A DNA stretch of 64,000 nt. It comes from Rhynchopus euleeides (taxonomy: Eukaryota; Euglenozoa; Diplonemea; Diplonemida; Diplonemidae). Where the stretch lies: NCBI GenBank assembly GCA_963210315.1, contig OY723258.1:1612001-1676000 (forward strand). The letters run 5' to 3'. A model generated the notes under the pieces. It was not told where the DNA came from and did no database searches. It worked only from the letters and a program-made list of their open reading frames with translations. Below are positions 29,301 through 41,061 of the stretch, one piece after another. Position numbers and translations under genes: made by a program. Numbering within the stretch: position 1 is the stretch's first letter; each line of letters begins with the position of its first letter.

Positions 29301-30840
29301 GGGGGCTTCGCCCCCCGGACCCCCCCATGTGGGGGGCTCCGCCCCCCACGCCCCCCGCCCCCCCCCCCCCCCCCCCCCACCTCCCACCTCCCTCCCGGCC
29401 GGGGGCCGGTACGGTCGGTCGTCGGCTGCGCCCAAAGGGCGTGCGGTAGCCGACGGCCTTTTGTGCTCGCCTCCTCCCTCCCACACCTCTTTGTCCTCTT
29501 TCATGACGCGTCACCCTGCCTCCACGCTCTGACTTCTGTGACCCGCATGCCGCGTTGAGAGCAAGTCTTCCGTGTGCTGTCACCGAGACCAGGCCACTAT
29601 CTGCTCTCAGGTTGGTAGCAATGGCCTTTTACCTGATGTCAAGCCCACGTGACAAAGACTCGTGCAGCTGAGGTCCTGGCTGGTCTGTCCTGTTGTCTGG
29701 GATCCTGTTCCCCCCCGCACCCCCCCTTCCCACACATGTCTGGTGCGTCGGTCGCGGGTTTGTGGCGCATCGGTCCTTTGGCCTGCCGGGCCTCCCCCCC
29801 GCACCCCCCCTCCACACGCGAACCGGCCCCCCTTTTTCAATTGCGACCCGGTTCCCGTGTTGTGTCGCGGCCCTCCCCGCCTCGCCTCCGACAGACTCTC
29901 CCCACAGTTGACGACGTGGGCAAACGGCGCCGACATCCTCTCATCACTTACCGTATTCTCATCAGGACGGTCGGTTTCCCTGACGCCACGACCACCAATG
30001 TGCTCCGATGCTTTTTGAAGGAGGTAGTTCATCCCCGACTCAGGCGTTTGCGGGAATGAGCTCGCCCACTTCTCCTGGAGGAGTACGCACCACCCGGTCG
30101 TGGCGCACCCGCACCCGCTGCACACCGCACATGACGAGTTGCGGTAGCAGCCGTACCCCACACAGGTTCGAGTGGTTTGCCATGGTCCTGCTCACGACGA
30201 CCTGCAGGTCACCCGTTCCTGTCGTGCACGGGCAGGCAGTGCCAGGAGGTGGTGGCCTCGTCAATCTGGCAGGGTTTGAGTTTACCGGGGCGAGGCACTC
30301 CACTCTGGGTCTGCTGTTTGTGATGTAACAAGCAGGTCTGGCGGGGTGTTCAGGGTTCGGAGTGGCCCTCCTCGTTGGCATCCGTGCAGCAGCGCTATCG
30401 CGTCCCGGAATGCCCCGTGTCACACCGGTGGGAACAGGGGCCAGCACCGCCATCTCGAGGAGGACCCGGGCCGTTCTTTGGATTCTTCACAGTCGCAGCC
30501 TCCGGCTTGTCGTTGTCCGTCAGCGTAGCGCCCACCCAGCCTGCAGAGATCTTGCACCGTCTTCAACAGCAACTTTTGACCCGACAATTTTTGGGGCATT
30601 TTTTCACCAAAAAAAAATCACTCTGCGCGCCAAGTCGAAGACTTGTTTGGGGACTTTTGGTGTCCCCAATTTTTCAATTTTCGAAAAATAAGCTCACTTT
30701 GCTAAACTGGACCCAACTCCCCACACTCTTTTTTAAGCGAAAAACAGCAAATTTCGGCCGATTTTTTCTCATTTTTTCTCATTTTTTTTCACCGACTTTT
30801 CCATACCCCCATTGGCAATACTGAGCAATATTCTCCTGAT
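29301..30840. other. Intergenic DNA, poly-C and hairpins
   Basis: GC-rich palindromes (29300-29350), a long poly-C tract (29358-29379) and unassigned sequence. Open frames on both strands are short with no recognisable motif. Confidence 0.4.
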
Positions 30841-32322
30841 TTTGACCCGATTTTGGTGGAGATTCACCTGAGTGTAGAGGATCGGAGACGTGAAGGCCTC
30901 ATCCACCAGTACATGTGCCCTGCCTGCACCACCGAGGGTCTCCCTGAAGCATCATTTTGCACATAACACACCTGTGTGGTACGGGAAATGCTACGAGGAA
31001 CGCGATGGACTCGGGACTGCTGCTGGCCTCTCTTGCTATGGTTTACTTATGTTTCGTGCTCCACCTGCTCCACCTCATTCTGCACTTCAGATGATCCACT
31101 TCACGTGGGTTACGGGGTTTGGGACAACGATGATATGTTGTGTCCGACGACAAGGTAAGGTAAGCTCATCGAGGTACACCAAACCGGAGTTGTCGCGAGC
31201 ACGTCCGGAGGTGGGGATATCGGCTGGAGAGGGTGACCGTCGGAAAAGACTATCAGCATCCCAGAAAACCTCCCAGCGGACGTCCGGCCGTGGCTGCGGC
31301 AACACGTGGCTTCCTCCTGCCCACCACTTGACTGCAAGCAACCTGGATTCCGGAAGAGAGCTGGTCCAACTCGGGTCCGCCTCATTGGCGTGCACCCTGG
31401 GACCCAACTGTTCCTATCCAAGTGCGTCTGCGCCAGGCACTGCTGCCCCCTGCCCGCCACTGTCAGACTCGGGTCTGCTCTAGGAGCAAGCACCCTCCCG
31501 GCAAGTGACTGCAAGCGCACTTGCGCCCAAATCCCGCATCAGCGTCGGAGGTCGCCTGCCTCTGAGTCTGAGAAGGCACCAGCCACAACTCAGCTGGGAG
31601 TGGCCGCAGTAAGTAGGGGTGCAGTGGAATCGCCCCTGTGTGTCAGCCCGGTCCCCTGTAGGACAGACCAACTCAGCAAAAGAAGGAAAAGAGGGAGGGG
31701 CGACGAGGAGACAAGGTCGCAGTGACAGAACGATGTGTTGGAAGCCGGGAATCAAACTTTGGCCTCAATATGGACTGCTGTTTGCACCATGCACAGAAGC
31801 AAATTGTGACAAACCCCGATCCGTACAGGAACAGGAACTGTACCGTACGACTTCTCCTTCACCCAACTGTGCGGTCAAGCAAACCGGATATTCTTCCCAA
31901 CGGCGCCCTTCCCAAGACAAAAACCAGGACCTGACCTTCGACTTGTTTTGGGATGGGGCGGCCTATCCAGGACGCAGCCATCCACACAGCTATCCGCTAT
32001 CGTGGTGCCTCCGGCTCCCCCTTCCCCAATGTCACGCGGCTCTGCCCAACTTCTAGCTCCTCGACCGCCCTGTTCGCCAGCCTGTCGGCTTGCTTGTTGT
32101 AGTGTCTCAGTACATGCCGTAGAGACCTCCGCCCCCGACCCCCTGAGTCGGTCTAGCAGCGACACTGCCTCGTCGCGGTGCCCGTGAACTGTATGGCCAG
32201 TAACCGCTGGAGACACCTCAGGAGTCCGGTGTACTCAGCCACGTTGATCGTGTCAGCGTCCGGCAGTCTCTCACACAAATCTCATCTGCGCTTCTTCCCG
32301 GGTCCGTAGTGCACTGCACCCT
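30841..32322. other. Degenerate retroelement-like region
   Basis: Apart from the RNase H relic at 32040-32255, I see only broken frames. Likely decayed mobile DNA. Confidence 0.35.
32040..32255 (-). pseudogene. Decayed RNase H domain of a retrotransposon
   Basis: On the minus strand, one frame reads TINVAEYTGLLRCLQRLLA, the second conserved block of LINE-type RNase HI (NNxAEYxxLLxGL). After a frameshift and stop, another frame reads LRHVLRHYNKQADRLANRA, matching the C-terminal VxRExNxxADxLAN block. The central catalytic Asp block cannot be read. Sequence from about 30850 to 32040 is probably more of the same dead element, but nothing else is identifiable. Confidence 0.6.
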
Positions 32323-32505
32323 GGCGAAAACCAGGACCTGACCAACCCCACAGGCTCATCTTACCCTTCCTGGGGCTGGGAGAATGGTAGTGACCTCCAT
32401 TTTGTGGCTGATTTTGGCCCGAGTTTGGTGGAGTTCGGCGGAGTTTGGTGGTGGTAAACTGAAGTTTTTCGGAAATTGGTTTCGGGCTAAATCAGGCAGA
32501 CAGTG
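32323..32505. repeat. Inverted repeat arm (pairs with 32968-33125)
   Basis: Contains CCCCACAGGCTCATCTTACC, ATTTTGTGGCTGATT and GGTGGTAAACTG. The same blocks appear in inverse orientation, diverged, at 32968-33125. The two arms flank two different AT-rich arrays. Confidence 0.7.
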
Positions 32506-32767
32506 CAAAAATCCCTCCCAAAAAGGGTCAATACTTCAAAGTATTGACAATATTTCGACCATAGTATTCAATATATTCAATACTTTGAAGCTGAAAATCA
32601 CCAATATCTTCAATACTTGCCAATATATTGAATACTCGAATTATGGCCGTTTTTTAGAAACCCGGTATTCAATACTTTTGCGAAACCATGTTTAGCGCCT
32701 TTCCCGTGCACAGCACGCCATGCGTCTGTATCCTTGCAGATTCATCCGTATCCCCCCCCCCCCCCCC
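32506..32767. repeat. AT-rich CAATATATTG array and 16-base poly-C
   Basis: Short palindromic motifs CAATATATTGAATAC and AATACTTTGAAG at 32525-32690, as at 18470-18775. Then 60 bp of unique DNA and a C16 run (32752-32767) before the TA at 32768-32769. Confidence 0.6.
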
Positions 32768-32769
32768 TA

Positions 32770-34362
32770 GGCATACAGTGCAAACGATAATTATTATCGC
32801 ACATATACCAGATACGATAATTTTCGGAAAATTATCGCATACGATAATTTATTATCGCATACGATAATCCATTATCGTATGATGCGATAATCCCATTATC
32901 GTATACGACCGGATACGATAATTATTATCGTATGCGATAACATACGATAATCCCATTATCGTATGCGATACCCACCTGATTTTGCCCGAAACCAATCACC
33001 GAAATCTCCAGTTTACCACCGCCAAACGCCACCAAACCCCGCCAAGGGCCACAATCAGCCACAAAATAGAGATCACTACCATTCCCCCAGCACCAGGAAG
33101 GGTAAGATGAGCCTGTGGGGTCCGGTGCTGCAGGCAGGGTACGCGTACTGGTCTGTGTCCGGGCTGCTGTGGTCATCGACAAGGCTGTGTGGTCTGTCCG
33201 AAGGAGGTGGATGGTGGTCTCCCTCAGGTGGATCGCGTCTCTCCGATCCTGCATGGGCTCAGGTGTCTCCAGATGATCATCACCCCTTGCCTTGCTGTCG
33301 GTGAGGATGGCGCCCGAGCTCCGCCTTGTAGCGCAGCGGAGTCGTGCAGGTCAGGCAGGCTCCTTGAGGCCTCCGAGGTGATGTGCGCGCGCCACCCCGT
33401 GGTTCCTTGTAGAGTTGCAGACAGGTCCGTGCGCACGGTGGGAGCGTTCGTATCGCCCGTTCCGTGCCAGGTCCTGAAGAATACCTTTGGTTGAGTATTG
33501 ACTCTCTCGGGTTCAAACCCCATTCAAGGTCCTTCGCTATGTCATCACTGGTCGTCAGTCAGAGGGGAAGAACCGTGTTCCTCACTTTTTCACTGCTCAC
33601 GGGAGCGAAGGCCAAGTCCAACATAAGTGGTAGCCTTGAAGAGAAATCTCCTGATCTCTCCAAACATTGCACCGAAGACCACACCTGCCTATCAGGTTCT
33701 TCCCCATCAGTCGAACAGTCTTTCTTGTTCATGTTCTGGGCAGGGTGCTCTGTCTCGGTCACCCCGACACCTGCTTCAACTAGGCTAGCCCAACGTCTTC
33801 CCTCAGTGTTCTCACAGGGGTGTCCTCAGTATCTGGGTCCCGACGGCAAGGCAGCGTACCAGTCGGCTTTGCGAACCCGCAACAGGCTGTACTGGTGGTT
33901 GCATACCGCCGCAAGTATGACCCTGTTGCTGCGTAGTCATGTTTTCCATGAAGTGGGGTGGCGACAGGGTGTAAGTCACGAGGGGAAGGGCATGTGGAAC
34001 GGCCACTGCCCAATCCCCAGAGTCCTCTCCGCCCCACTGTGCCTGAAACTTCTTCAGACAGACATAGTGATGTGCATGTCATGGCACTATGTGTGTTGTG
34101 TCTCTGCTACCCATTTGTGAGGGACATTCTACACTTCTGAGTGAAGCCCCCCGTCACCAATAATTCAAAGAAGCAAAAATGGCAGCTTCCGGCTCCACTT
34201 TTACCACTTTTTCAATGTGCTCTGGGCTGATTTCTGGTTTTCCGAAAATCTCAAAAAATTATCGCACCATTATCGTATATTATCGTATACGATAATATAC
34301 GATAATGGGAATACGATAATAATTATCGTATGCGATAATAATTATCGTTTGCACTGTATGCC
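32770..34362. mobile_element. TA-flanked element with CGATAATTATTATCG palindrome arrays
   Basis: Termini GGCATACAGTGCAAACGATA (left) and its inverse ending GCACTGTATGCC (right) are perfect over more than 30 bp. Both ends continue as arrays of CGATAATTATTATCG-type palindromes (32785-32967 and 34258-34350). It is flanked by TA on both sides (32768-32769 and 34363-34364), suggesting a TA duplication. The interior is mosaic: an inverted repeat arm (32968-33125), a MITE (33528-33612) and no intact gene. Removing it recreates C16-TA-G7TC, the junction seen at the similar element at 44518. Confidence 0.78.
33528..33612. repeat. Short MITE, GGCCTTCGCT termini, copy 6
   Basis: GGTCCTTCGCTATG and GGAGCGAAGGCC ends. 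The interior matches copy 5 (GTCAGTCAGAGGGGAAG, CTCACTTTTTCACT). Confidence 0.55.
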
Positions 34363-34364
34363 TA

Positions 34365-35511
34365 GGGGGGGTCAAATGCCACCCTTTTACGTGGACAAAC
34401 ACGATTTTTCAAAAAACCGGCGCAGAGGCCCCAAAGCCCCCGTAAACCCTCCAAACCCCCCCAGATCGGTCCGGAAACCCATCGAACCCCACTTTTCCAC
34501 CATTCCGGGCACCTCAGGTGCCCGAATTGGGGTACCTAAATTTTGTGCCACCGTTTGGTACCGTACAGTGCCACTGTGTGGGAGGTTGGAAAAGAAAATG
34601 CCCCAACACACCACATCTGAGGGTTGCAATGCATGTTGCTTGCCAACCACGTCATCCGGTGGGTGTCAGGCGCTATGTAGGTGGCATTAGCCAGGTCTTC
34701 GATGTGTTCTGGCTTGTATATATACCTCCCTGCCACCATGCACCGGGAGGCTGCCTGTAGGTACGGAACAGTCCAGATGGTCGTGTGATTCCTGTGCAGC
34801 AGTGCTCCACAACCGGGATGTGTTGACAACGACTGTTGCAACACGAGCTGTACATTCCGGGAACACATGAAGTGCGCTGTCGTGGTACCCATTGTGCCAG
34901 AATTGGTAGTTGCTGCGGTCTACTTTGCCTGGCCCAAGAGCACTGGTACTGAACGGTGCAATATGCGTAGCGAGGTGAATACAACGGAAGCGCGCAAAGT
35001 CAATACAGCTCTCGGATGGCGGGTGGTGGTGCCACTAGTGTGTGACGTTCACTCGAGGATACAACGCATCACAATGAATCAGCAACCGTGGACCGAGTAC
35101 AATACGCTCTCTGTGGCTGGTGTGGGGGACAAAGGCAGTGCCTGTGCCGCAGGCAGGGAGGTATATATACAAGCCAGAACACATCGAAGACCTGGCTAAT
35201 GCCACCTACATAGCGCCTGACACCCACCGGATGACGTGGTTGGCAAGCAACATGCATTGCAACCCTCAGATGTGGTGTGTTGGGGCATTTTCTTTTCCAA
35301 CCTCCCACACAGTGGCACTGTACGGTACCAAACGGTGGCACAAAATTTAGGTACCCCAATTCGGGCACCTGAGGTGCCCGGAATGGTGGAAAAGTGGGGT
35401 TCGATGGGTTTCCGGACCGATCTGGGGGGGTTTGGAGGGTTTACGGGGGCTTTGGGGCCTCTGCGCCGGTTTTTTGAAAAATCGTGTTTGTCACCCCCAT
35501 TTGACCCCCCC
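34365..35511. mobile_element. Foldback-type DNA element, GGGGGGGTC termini, copy 2
   Basis: Starts GGGGGGGTCAAATGCCACCC after TA and ends CATTTGACCCCCCC before TA. The arms are inverted repeats of about 355-370 bp (34365-34735 versus 35156-35511), nearly identical except close to the tips. A loop of about 420 bp (34736-35155) has no recognised gene. A 15-base poly-C follows the right TA; the original left poly-C (C16) now lies beyond the inserted element 32770-34362. Confidence 0.82.
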
Positions 35512-36859
35512 TACCCCCCCCCCCCCCCACCGACCTGGTGTAGTGACTACAAAAAATGACTAACATTGCAAGAAGGTGCTGGGAGACTTACTTTTCCATT
35601 CACTCTCGATGATCAAACCCCCCCCCCCCCACCGACTTCCCCCTCTTTCCCCTCCTGGCAGCTCAGCTTTAATGGTTGTGTCTTTTGAGTACAGTGTGTG
35701 TTTCGTCCTGTCTGTCTAGCTGTGCCTTATCTCCGTTCCGATCTGCCATATTTTCCTGCCTGGGGGAGTGGGGGGGGTAGGGGCCAGGGGTGGTTATCCG
35801 AACCGGGGATCTGGATCCTGGGCCCCAGCCTGTAACTGCCGCCTGGGGGGGTGGGGGGGGGGGGCATTTTTAAATCAGCGCCTCCATTTATTTCAAGGGG
35901 CGAAACAGAGGTAAAATGATGATAGGCGGGCCAGGCGCAGTTTCCCGAGTGGTGGTGTCGAGCATCCCTTTGGAGCAGGGCCCGTCCTGGCGGAGGCCAG
36001 GCACGCGTGTGCCCCCTGTCGCTCTGCCTTCATCAGGTCAGCACAGTGCAGTTCAATGCCAGGCACAGACACGCCCCGTTGCAAAGGAAGTGCAAAGAAA
36101 AAAGCCCGGGCCCCGATCGTTTTATCAGTTTGTTCATCACACAGGACAGGAGGGTGTGTGTGTGTGGGGGGCTACAATATGTTTCGGTCTCCGTCCTCCC
36201 AAAGTGACTTTAAAAAAAATCAGCGCACGAAATAGGCCAACACCGCAGTGCATGATGTGTAGGGTGGGGAGGGATGCGGTAATTGATGAAAATAAAAACA
36301 GGCTGCCGCGCACACTTGAATGCGCGAATTCCGTTTTATTTTCAACGTTGTGGGATTCATCCTTCCCCCCCCCCTTGGCCCGTGGGTTTTCACACACGGT
36401 GGACTCCCACACGTCAGGGTGCACCTTTTTGGGATATCGGAATATCGGGGGTCTGGCGAGGTCTGACCCCCGCTCGCGGGGGTCGTCTGGGCACCAAAAA
36501 TAGCAGGGCAGACTCCCGCTCGCGGGGGTCCAGACCCCCGCCCCAGACCCCCGCTCCAGGGGGTGGGAGTCCACCGTGCACGCCATTAAAAATGCATACC
36601 TCACGGCGGCATGTGCGGGTTTGCAGGGCAGGAAGCACATCCATTGCGCCGTGCCCCCTCCTCCCCTCCCCCCAATCCCCGCCTCAAAAACCGAACATTG
36701 GTTGCCCCGTGCTCTGAGATGCTTGTCCTTCTCCTTCTCACCACACGCTGCTATGCCACACACCACACCGCAGGGGCAAGTTGCCCAGCAACTGGCTGCT
36801 GGGCTGTTTACACAAGAAGGGGCCTGACCCGGCGCCGAGGCTTTGCTGGGCGTGAGGGT
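35512..36859. other. Intergenic region upstream of the FKBP15-like gene
   Basis: Contains poly-C and poly-G tracts (35514-35528, 35617-35628, 35846-35864) and two copies of the hairpin GACCCCCGC-TC-GCGGGGGTC (36467-36486 and, partly, 36509-36529). The last 130 bp are pyrimidine-rich and probably include the trans-splice acceptor of the next gene. Confidence 0.45.
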
Positions 36860-39389
36860 ATGGGGGGCGACACGTCGGGTGTTGTGGTCTACGCCACACA
36901 GGGAACCCTCTTCAAGAGCAACGGCTCCGAGTTTGCCAACACCGGGGCGGCGGATGTCACGGTCCGCAAGACACCTGATGCGCTCCGCCTGCACTGCACA
37001 GACGCAGGCTCCAAGAAGGCTGTGAGCGGCGCCCAGCTTGGCACCGGCAGCATCTCCCTCCAGTCTGAAGAGTATATCAGCTTCCGCGGCGATGACGGCG
37101 TGCAGTACTCTGTCTACTGCAACAGCACGGAGGGCGCCTGCCTGCTTGCCATTTATGAAGCGGTTGCTGCCGCCATGGCCTCAGGGTACCCGCCGAATCT
37201 CCCCACCGTCGTCGATGTCACTGCAGGGCAGGGGAGCGCTGTGGCGGCTCGCGATGCGATCGGGGTGCGGCATGCGCTGTACGCTCTCAATGACGGGAAG
37301 GTGGGGCGTATCATCGACTCCAACGTGCAGGGGAAGCGGTCTTATAAGTTTGCCGCTCCCGCGTCCAACTCCTCGCTGGACGCAGGGATGAAGGGCTTCG
37401 AAGGGCTGGTGGTGGGCATGCGGCAGGGCGGGCGGCGTGTGGCTGTCATCCCCCCGGCCTGCCGGTCGCGTGTCTCCGGTGTGTCGGACACGGAGACCCT
37501 CGTGGTGTTCGTGGAGGCGTTGAAGCTGAAGTCGCATGGCGACCCCGGTGCCCTGTCGATGGCGAGCCTGCGTGGGTCGATGGCAGGTGGCCTGAATGCG
37601 GTGCTGCCTCCGGAGGATGACGATGCGAAGGAGGCGGCTGGGCTGCCCAACAAGGGGCAGCTGATGCTGCTGTCTTCGCAGCAGGCGCAGCAGCCGCCGC
37701 CGCCGCCTGCCCTGCCGGCGGCGCAGATGAAGGCGATCCGCGACACGGAGAGCAACGTTGGGGACTTGCTGCGCATGACAGGGGACCTCACGGCGTCGGT
37801 GGCAGGCGTGTCCAGCCAGGTGGATGCCGTCAGCAAGGAGGTGAAGAAGCTGCAGCCGTCGAAGAACATCGTGCTCACGACGTGGGAGGCGATGCACAAC
37901 CTGCAGACCCTCATCACCGACACCGGCAGGCTGCAGGAGGCGCTGGTGAAGCGCGACGCCACCATCCGTGACCTGCAGACCCGCCTGCTGCGGCACGACC
38001 CCGACGCCGAGTTCTCCAACGAAGCAGAGGGAGCGCACCTCTACTCGGGTGTGCAGGACAGGCTCACCACACGCGAGCCCAGCAACGGGGGCGCTCGGCT
38101 CAAGGAGGCGGAGGCGCAGCTGAAGAAGGTTGAGGACGAGAAGCACGAGGCGAAGGGGGAGACCATGATGGTGCGTGTGGAGCTGGAGGCGCTGCGCGCC
38201 AAGGTTACCGACCTGACGGCAGCCCTGGAGGACGAGCGCGCGTCGAAGGCGCGCCTGGAGGAGAAGCACGAGAAGAAGAACGCAGAGCTTGTGGAGCTGC
38301 AGAAGCAGGCCACGGAGAGTGCGCACGAGGCTGCAGAGACTGGGCGCCGCCTCGAGGCGGAGAAGGAGCGTTTCCTGGAGCTGTTCAACGAGGAGCAGAC
38401 GCGGGCAGAGTCGCTTGTCGACAACATGCGGGATGAGATGGTGCGTGAGCTGCGGATGCGTGAGGACAAGAGCCTCGAGGAGAAGACAAAGGCAGCCGAT
38501 GATGCCTTCACCAACGGCGTGGATCACGGGCGTGACGTGGCGCTGTCGGAGCTGCGCCTCAAGTTTGAGGGTGAGGTGCGCGACCTCAAGCTGTCGAGCA
38601 CGCGCCTCGCTGCCAACCTCGATGCGATGAAGGCGGAGCTTACGCTGGAGAGGACCACAAGCAAGGCCACCATCGAGCGGCTGTGCTACCCAGACGATTC
38701 CAACAAGAAGGAGGTCGACGCGCTGCAGCGCCACATCGACACACAGCAGCAGCAGATCAACGAGGCTTTCGAGCGCCTGTCTGCGGCACAGCAGGATGTG
38801 GCGGAGAAGGACGAGCTGCTCGGCACTGCGGAGCAGAAGTTGCGCGACACGGAGACGAAGTGCACCGCAGCTGTGGTGACGCTGTCACGGCAGGTGGTGC
38901 CAAAGCACAGCATGGTGCGCCTGCTGCGGCAGATCTTCGACGGCGACACGCCGGACACAGCCTTCGAGCGTGACGAGAGCCTCTACGCCGTGCCCGAGGC
39001 CCTGCAGACCCCCACACCCGCAGCCACACCTGCACCAACACCCGCCCCCACACCCGCACCCGCCGTTGCCACACCCGCCGCAGCCCCTGCTGCAGCCCCT
39101 GCCGCTGCGACCCCTGTGGCGCCTCCGCAGCAGGCGCCTGCCGTGCCGCCTGCTGCAGAGACGCCTGCACCAGAGGTGCCGCCAAGCGCCGAGTCGCCTG
39201 CGCCTGAGGCAACACCTGTGCGCACTGTGTTGGTGCTGCCCTTCCCGGTCGGGACTGCTGTCGAGGCCCTGTATGAAGATGGGGCGTGGTACGGTGCAGT
39301 GGTGGCTGACACCGAAGCGCAGCTCAGCTCTGCAGAAGGGGAGTGCGCTGTCGTGTGGGATTCGGATGGGTATGTTGCGTGGGCTTGCG

Positions 39390-39422
<33 letters not shown>

Positions 39423-40064
39423 GTGCCGTGCTCGTCGGGTTTACACTGTTTTGGAAGGGGGCTGTGCTGTGTTGCAAGCTCTCAATTGACACAAAAAATG
39501 AGTTTGCGGGCTCGGCTTTCACATTGTGGCGTGTAGGGGTAACCCTGTGCGATGCCAGTTCGCTAACCCAAATGACAACGCGGGTTTTCCGGGTTGTAGG
39601 GCAAGCAACACACACACACACGCCGCCGCATCCGCAGGTCTGTGTCGGGCGTCGCACTCGCCAGCATCCGTGAGAGGAGGGAAAAGGAGAAGAAGGAGAA
39701 GAAGGAGAAAACAAAGGAGAAGAAGAAGGAGAAGGAGAAGAAGGACAAGAAGGAGAAGAAGAAGAAGCGCGCGGAGGAGGAGGAGGAGGTGGCCGAGGTG
39801 GAGGATCCGGCGCCTGTGGCTGACAAGCCGGTGAAGTCTGCCACTTCTGCGGCGCTGAAGGCAATGAACAAGCCTACGGTATGCAGAATTGAAGGACCTG
39901 CATGGATGGGCCCTGCCTTTGCCGCCAACTCTATTTCACTACCCCCCACCCCCGGGATTTTTGACCCCAGCCCTCCACACCACCACCCTTTGCAGATTTT
40001 CACCGACACCGACTCTGAAGACGACGATTTGCTTCTGCGCGCCCTCTCTCGAAAAAAGGCGTAG
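36860..40064 (+). CDS. FKBP15-like protein, three exons
   Basis: Exons 36860-39369, 39638-39878 and 39996-40064; introns 39370-39637 (GTATGT to GCAG) and 39879-39995 (GTATGC to GCAG). Both junctions keep frame, giving 939 aa ending IFTDTDSEDDDLLLRALSRKKA. Residues 1-110 resemble the EVH1/PH-like N-terminal domain of FKBP15. Residues 117-215 are FKBP-like (AGQGSAV; FEGLVVGMRQGGRRVAVIPPA), with poor conservation of PPIase active-site residues. Then come a linker, a coiled coil (about 420-690), a Thr/Pro/Ala repeat region (about 715-800), a Tudor-like segment (VGTAVEALYEDGAWYGAVV) and a Lys/Glu-rich tail. FKBP15 of animals (WAFL) links actin, microtubules and endosomes; the same role here is inference. 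The start is the first ATG of the coding-quality sequence. Confidence 0.85.
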
Positions 40065-40939
40065 GCATAATTGCACGAGCCTTCCAACCGCAACATCACC
40101 TCCTTTGCTGCTGTTGAAGGTTGGGGGGCGTGCCAAACCTGCCTCCCTTGCCCTTCCCCGCCCCCCACCCCACGCCCACATCGGGGCGTGGGGGCTGACC
40201 GACAAACCGCGTGAAGTGTGCCATTCATCTCTCCCCTCTGACTCTGTGTCTCTTTCCTCATGTGTTCAAAAAAAAATGCCCACCCCCTCCCCTGTGCTGT
40301 AGGTTTGCCACGTCACGAGTGTTGCCTCTGAAAGGGTTTCTGCGTACCCACTCCCCCCCCCACCCCCACACGGTGGTCTCGTCAGCGGCGTGACCAGGCT
40401 AAAAATTGACCAGGGGTGTTTACTGTACCTCTGGTCCTGACCAGGCCCATTTTTTTTGACTCGGGACAGGCCTGGTCAAAACCCTGTCGAAGCCACCGCA
40501 CCTACTTTTGTGTTCCAAACAAAACAAAAAAACAAGCGTGGTGTTTTTTTCAAATCAGGCCGATGCTTGCAGCACGCTGTCAAAACAGTCGGTAGCAAGC
40601 CACATGGTCACCAGACCCGCCCGCACTCCCCCGCGGGGGATGGGAAGGAGTGGGGATGCACTGGGGATATTCTGCACTGCCCATGCTCTGACGCGCTGTC
40701 TCAAACGAATCAACAGCAGATCGACCGACGCGCCGTTGGGCCGATGGGGGAGGGGATGGGGTGGGAGAAGCTTCCAACGGGTGTGTGTGTGTGACGGAAC
40801 AATCCGATACCCCCTCCCCGGAAGCACCGGGTTGGTGAAGAGAGAGATGGGCAGACAAGACAGACAGGCTTGTCAGGGTGCCGTGGTTCTGCGCGAGCCC
40901 AGCACAGGTCGTTTTTTTTGCTTTTTTTCTCGGGATCCG
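40065..40939. other. Intergenic DNA
   Basis: 3' flank of the FKBP15-like gene with C-rich tracts. No gene is recognised up to the transposon end at 40940. Confidence 0.4.
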
Positions 40940-41061
40940 CACGGCGCTGAAGTAAATTACATTACAAGTGGTTTTACATGTAAAATTACAAGTGAAAAAT
41001 GATTACAAGTGCCACTTGTAAAATTACAAGTACCACTTGTAAAATTACAAGTGCCACTTGT

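Noticed and set aside
33508-33522. tRNA gene suggested by GGGTTCAAACCCC (B-box-like)
   Set aside because: No A box at the right distance and no cloverleaf can be drawn around it. The same holds for GGTTCGAACC near 6796.
37181-38734. 517-aa open frame on the minus strand
   Set aside because: It is antisense to the coiled-coil region of the FKBP15-like gene. High GC at third positions keeps the opposite strand open; its Leu/His/Arg-rich composition has no domain pattern.
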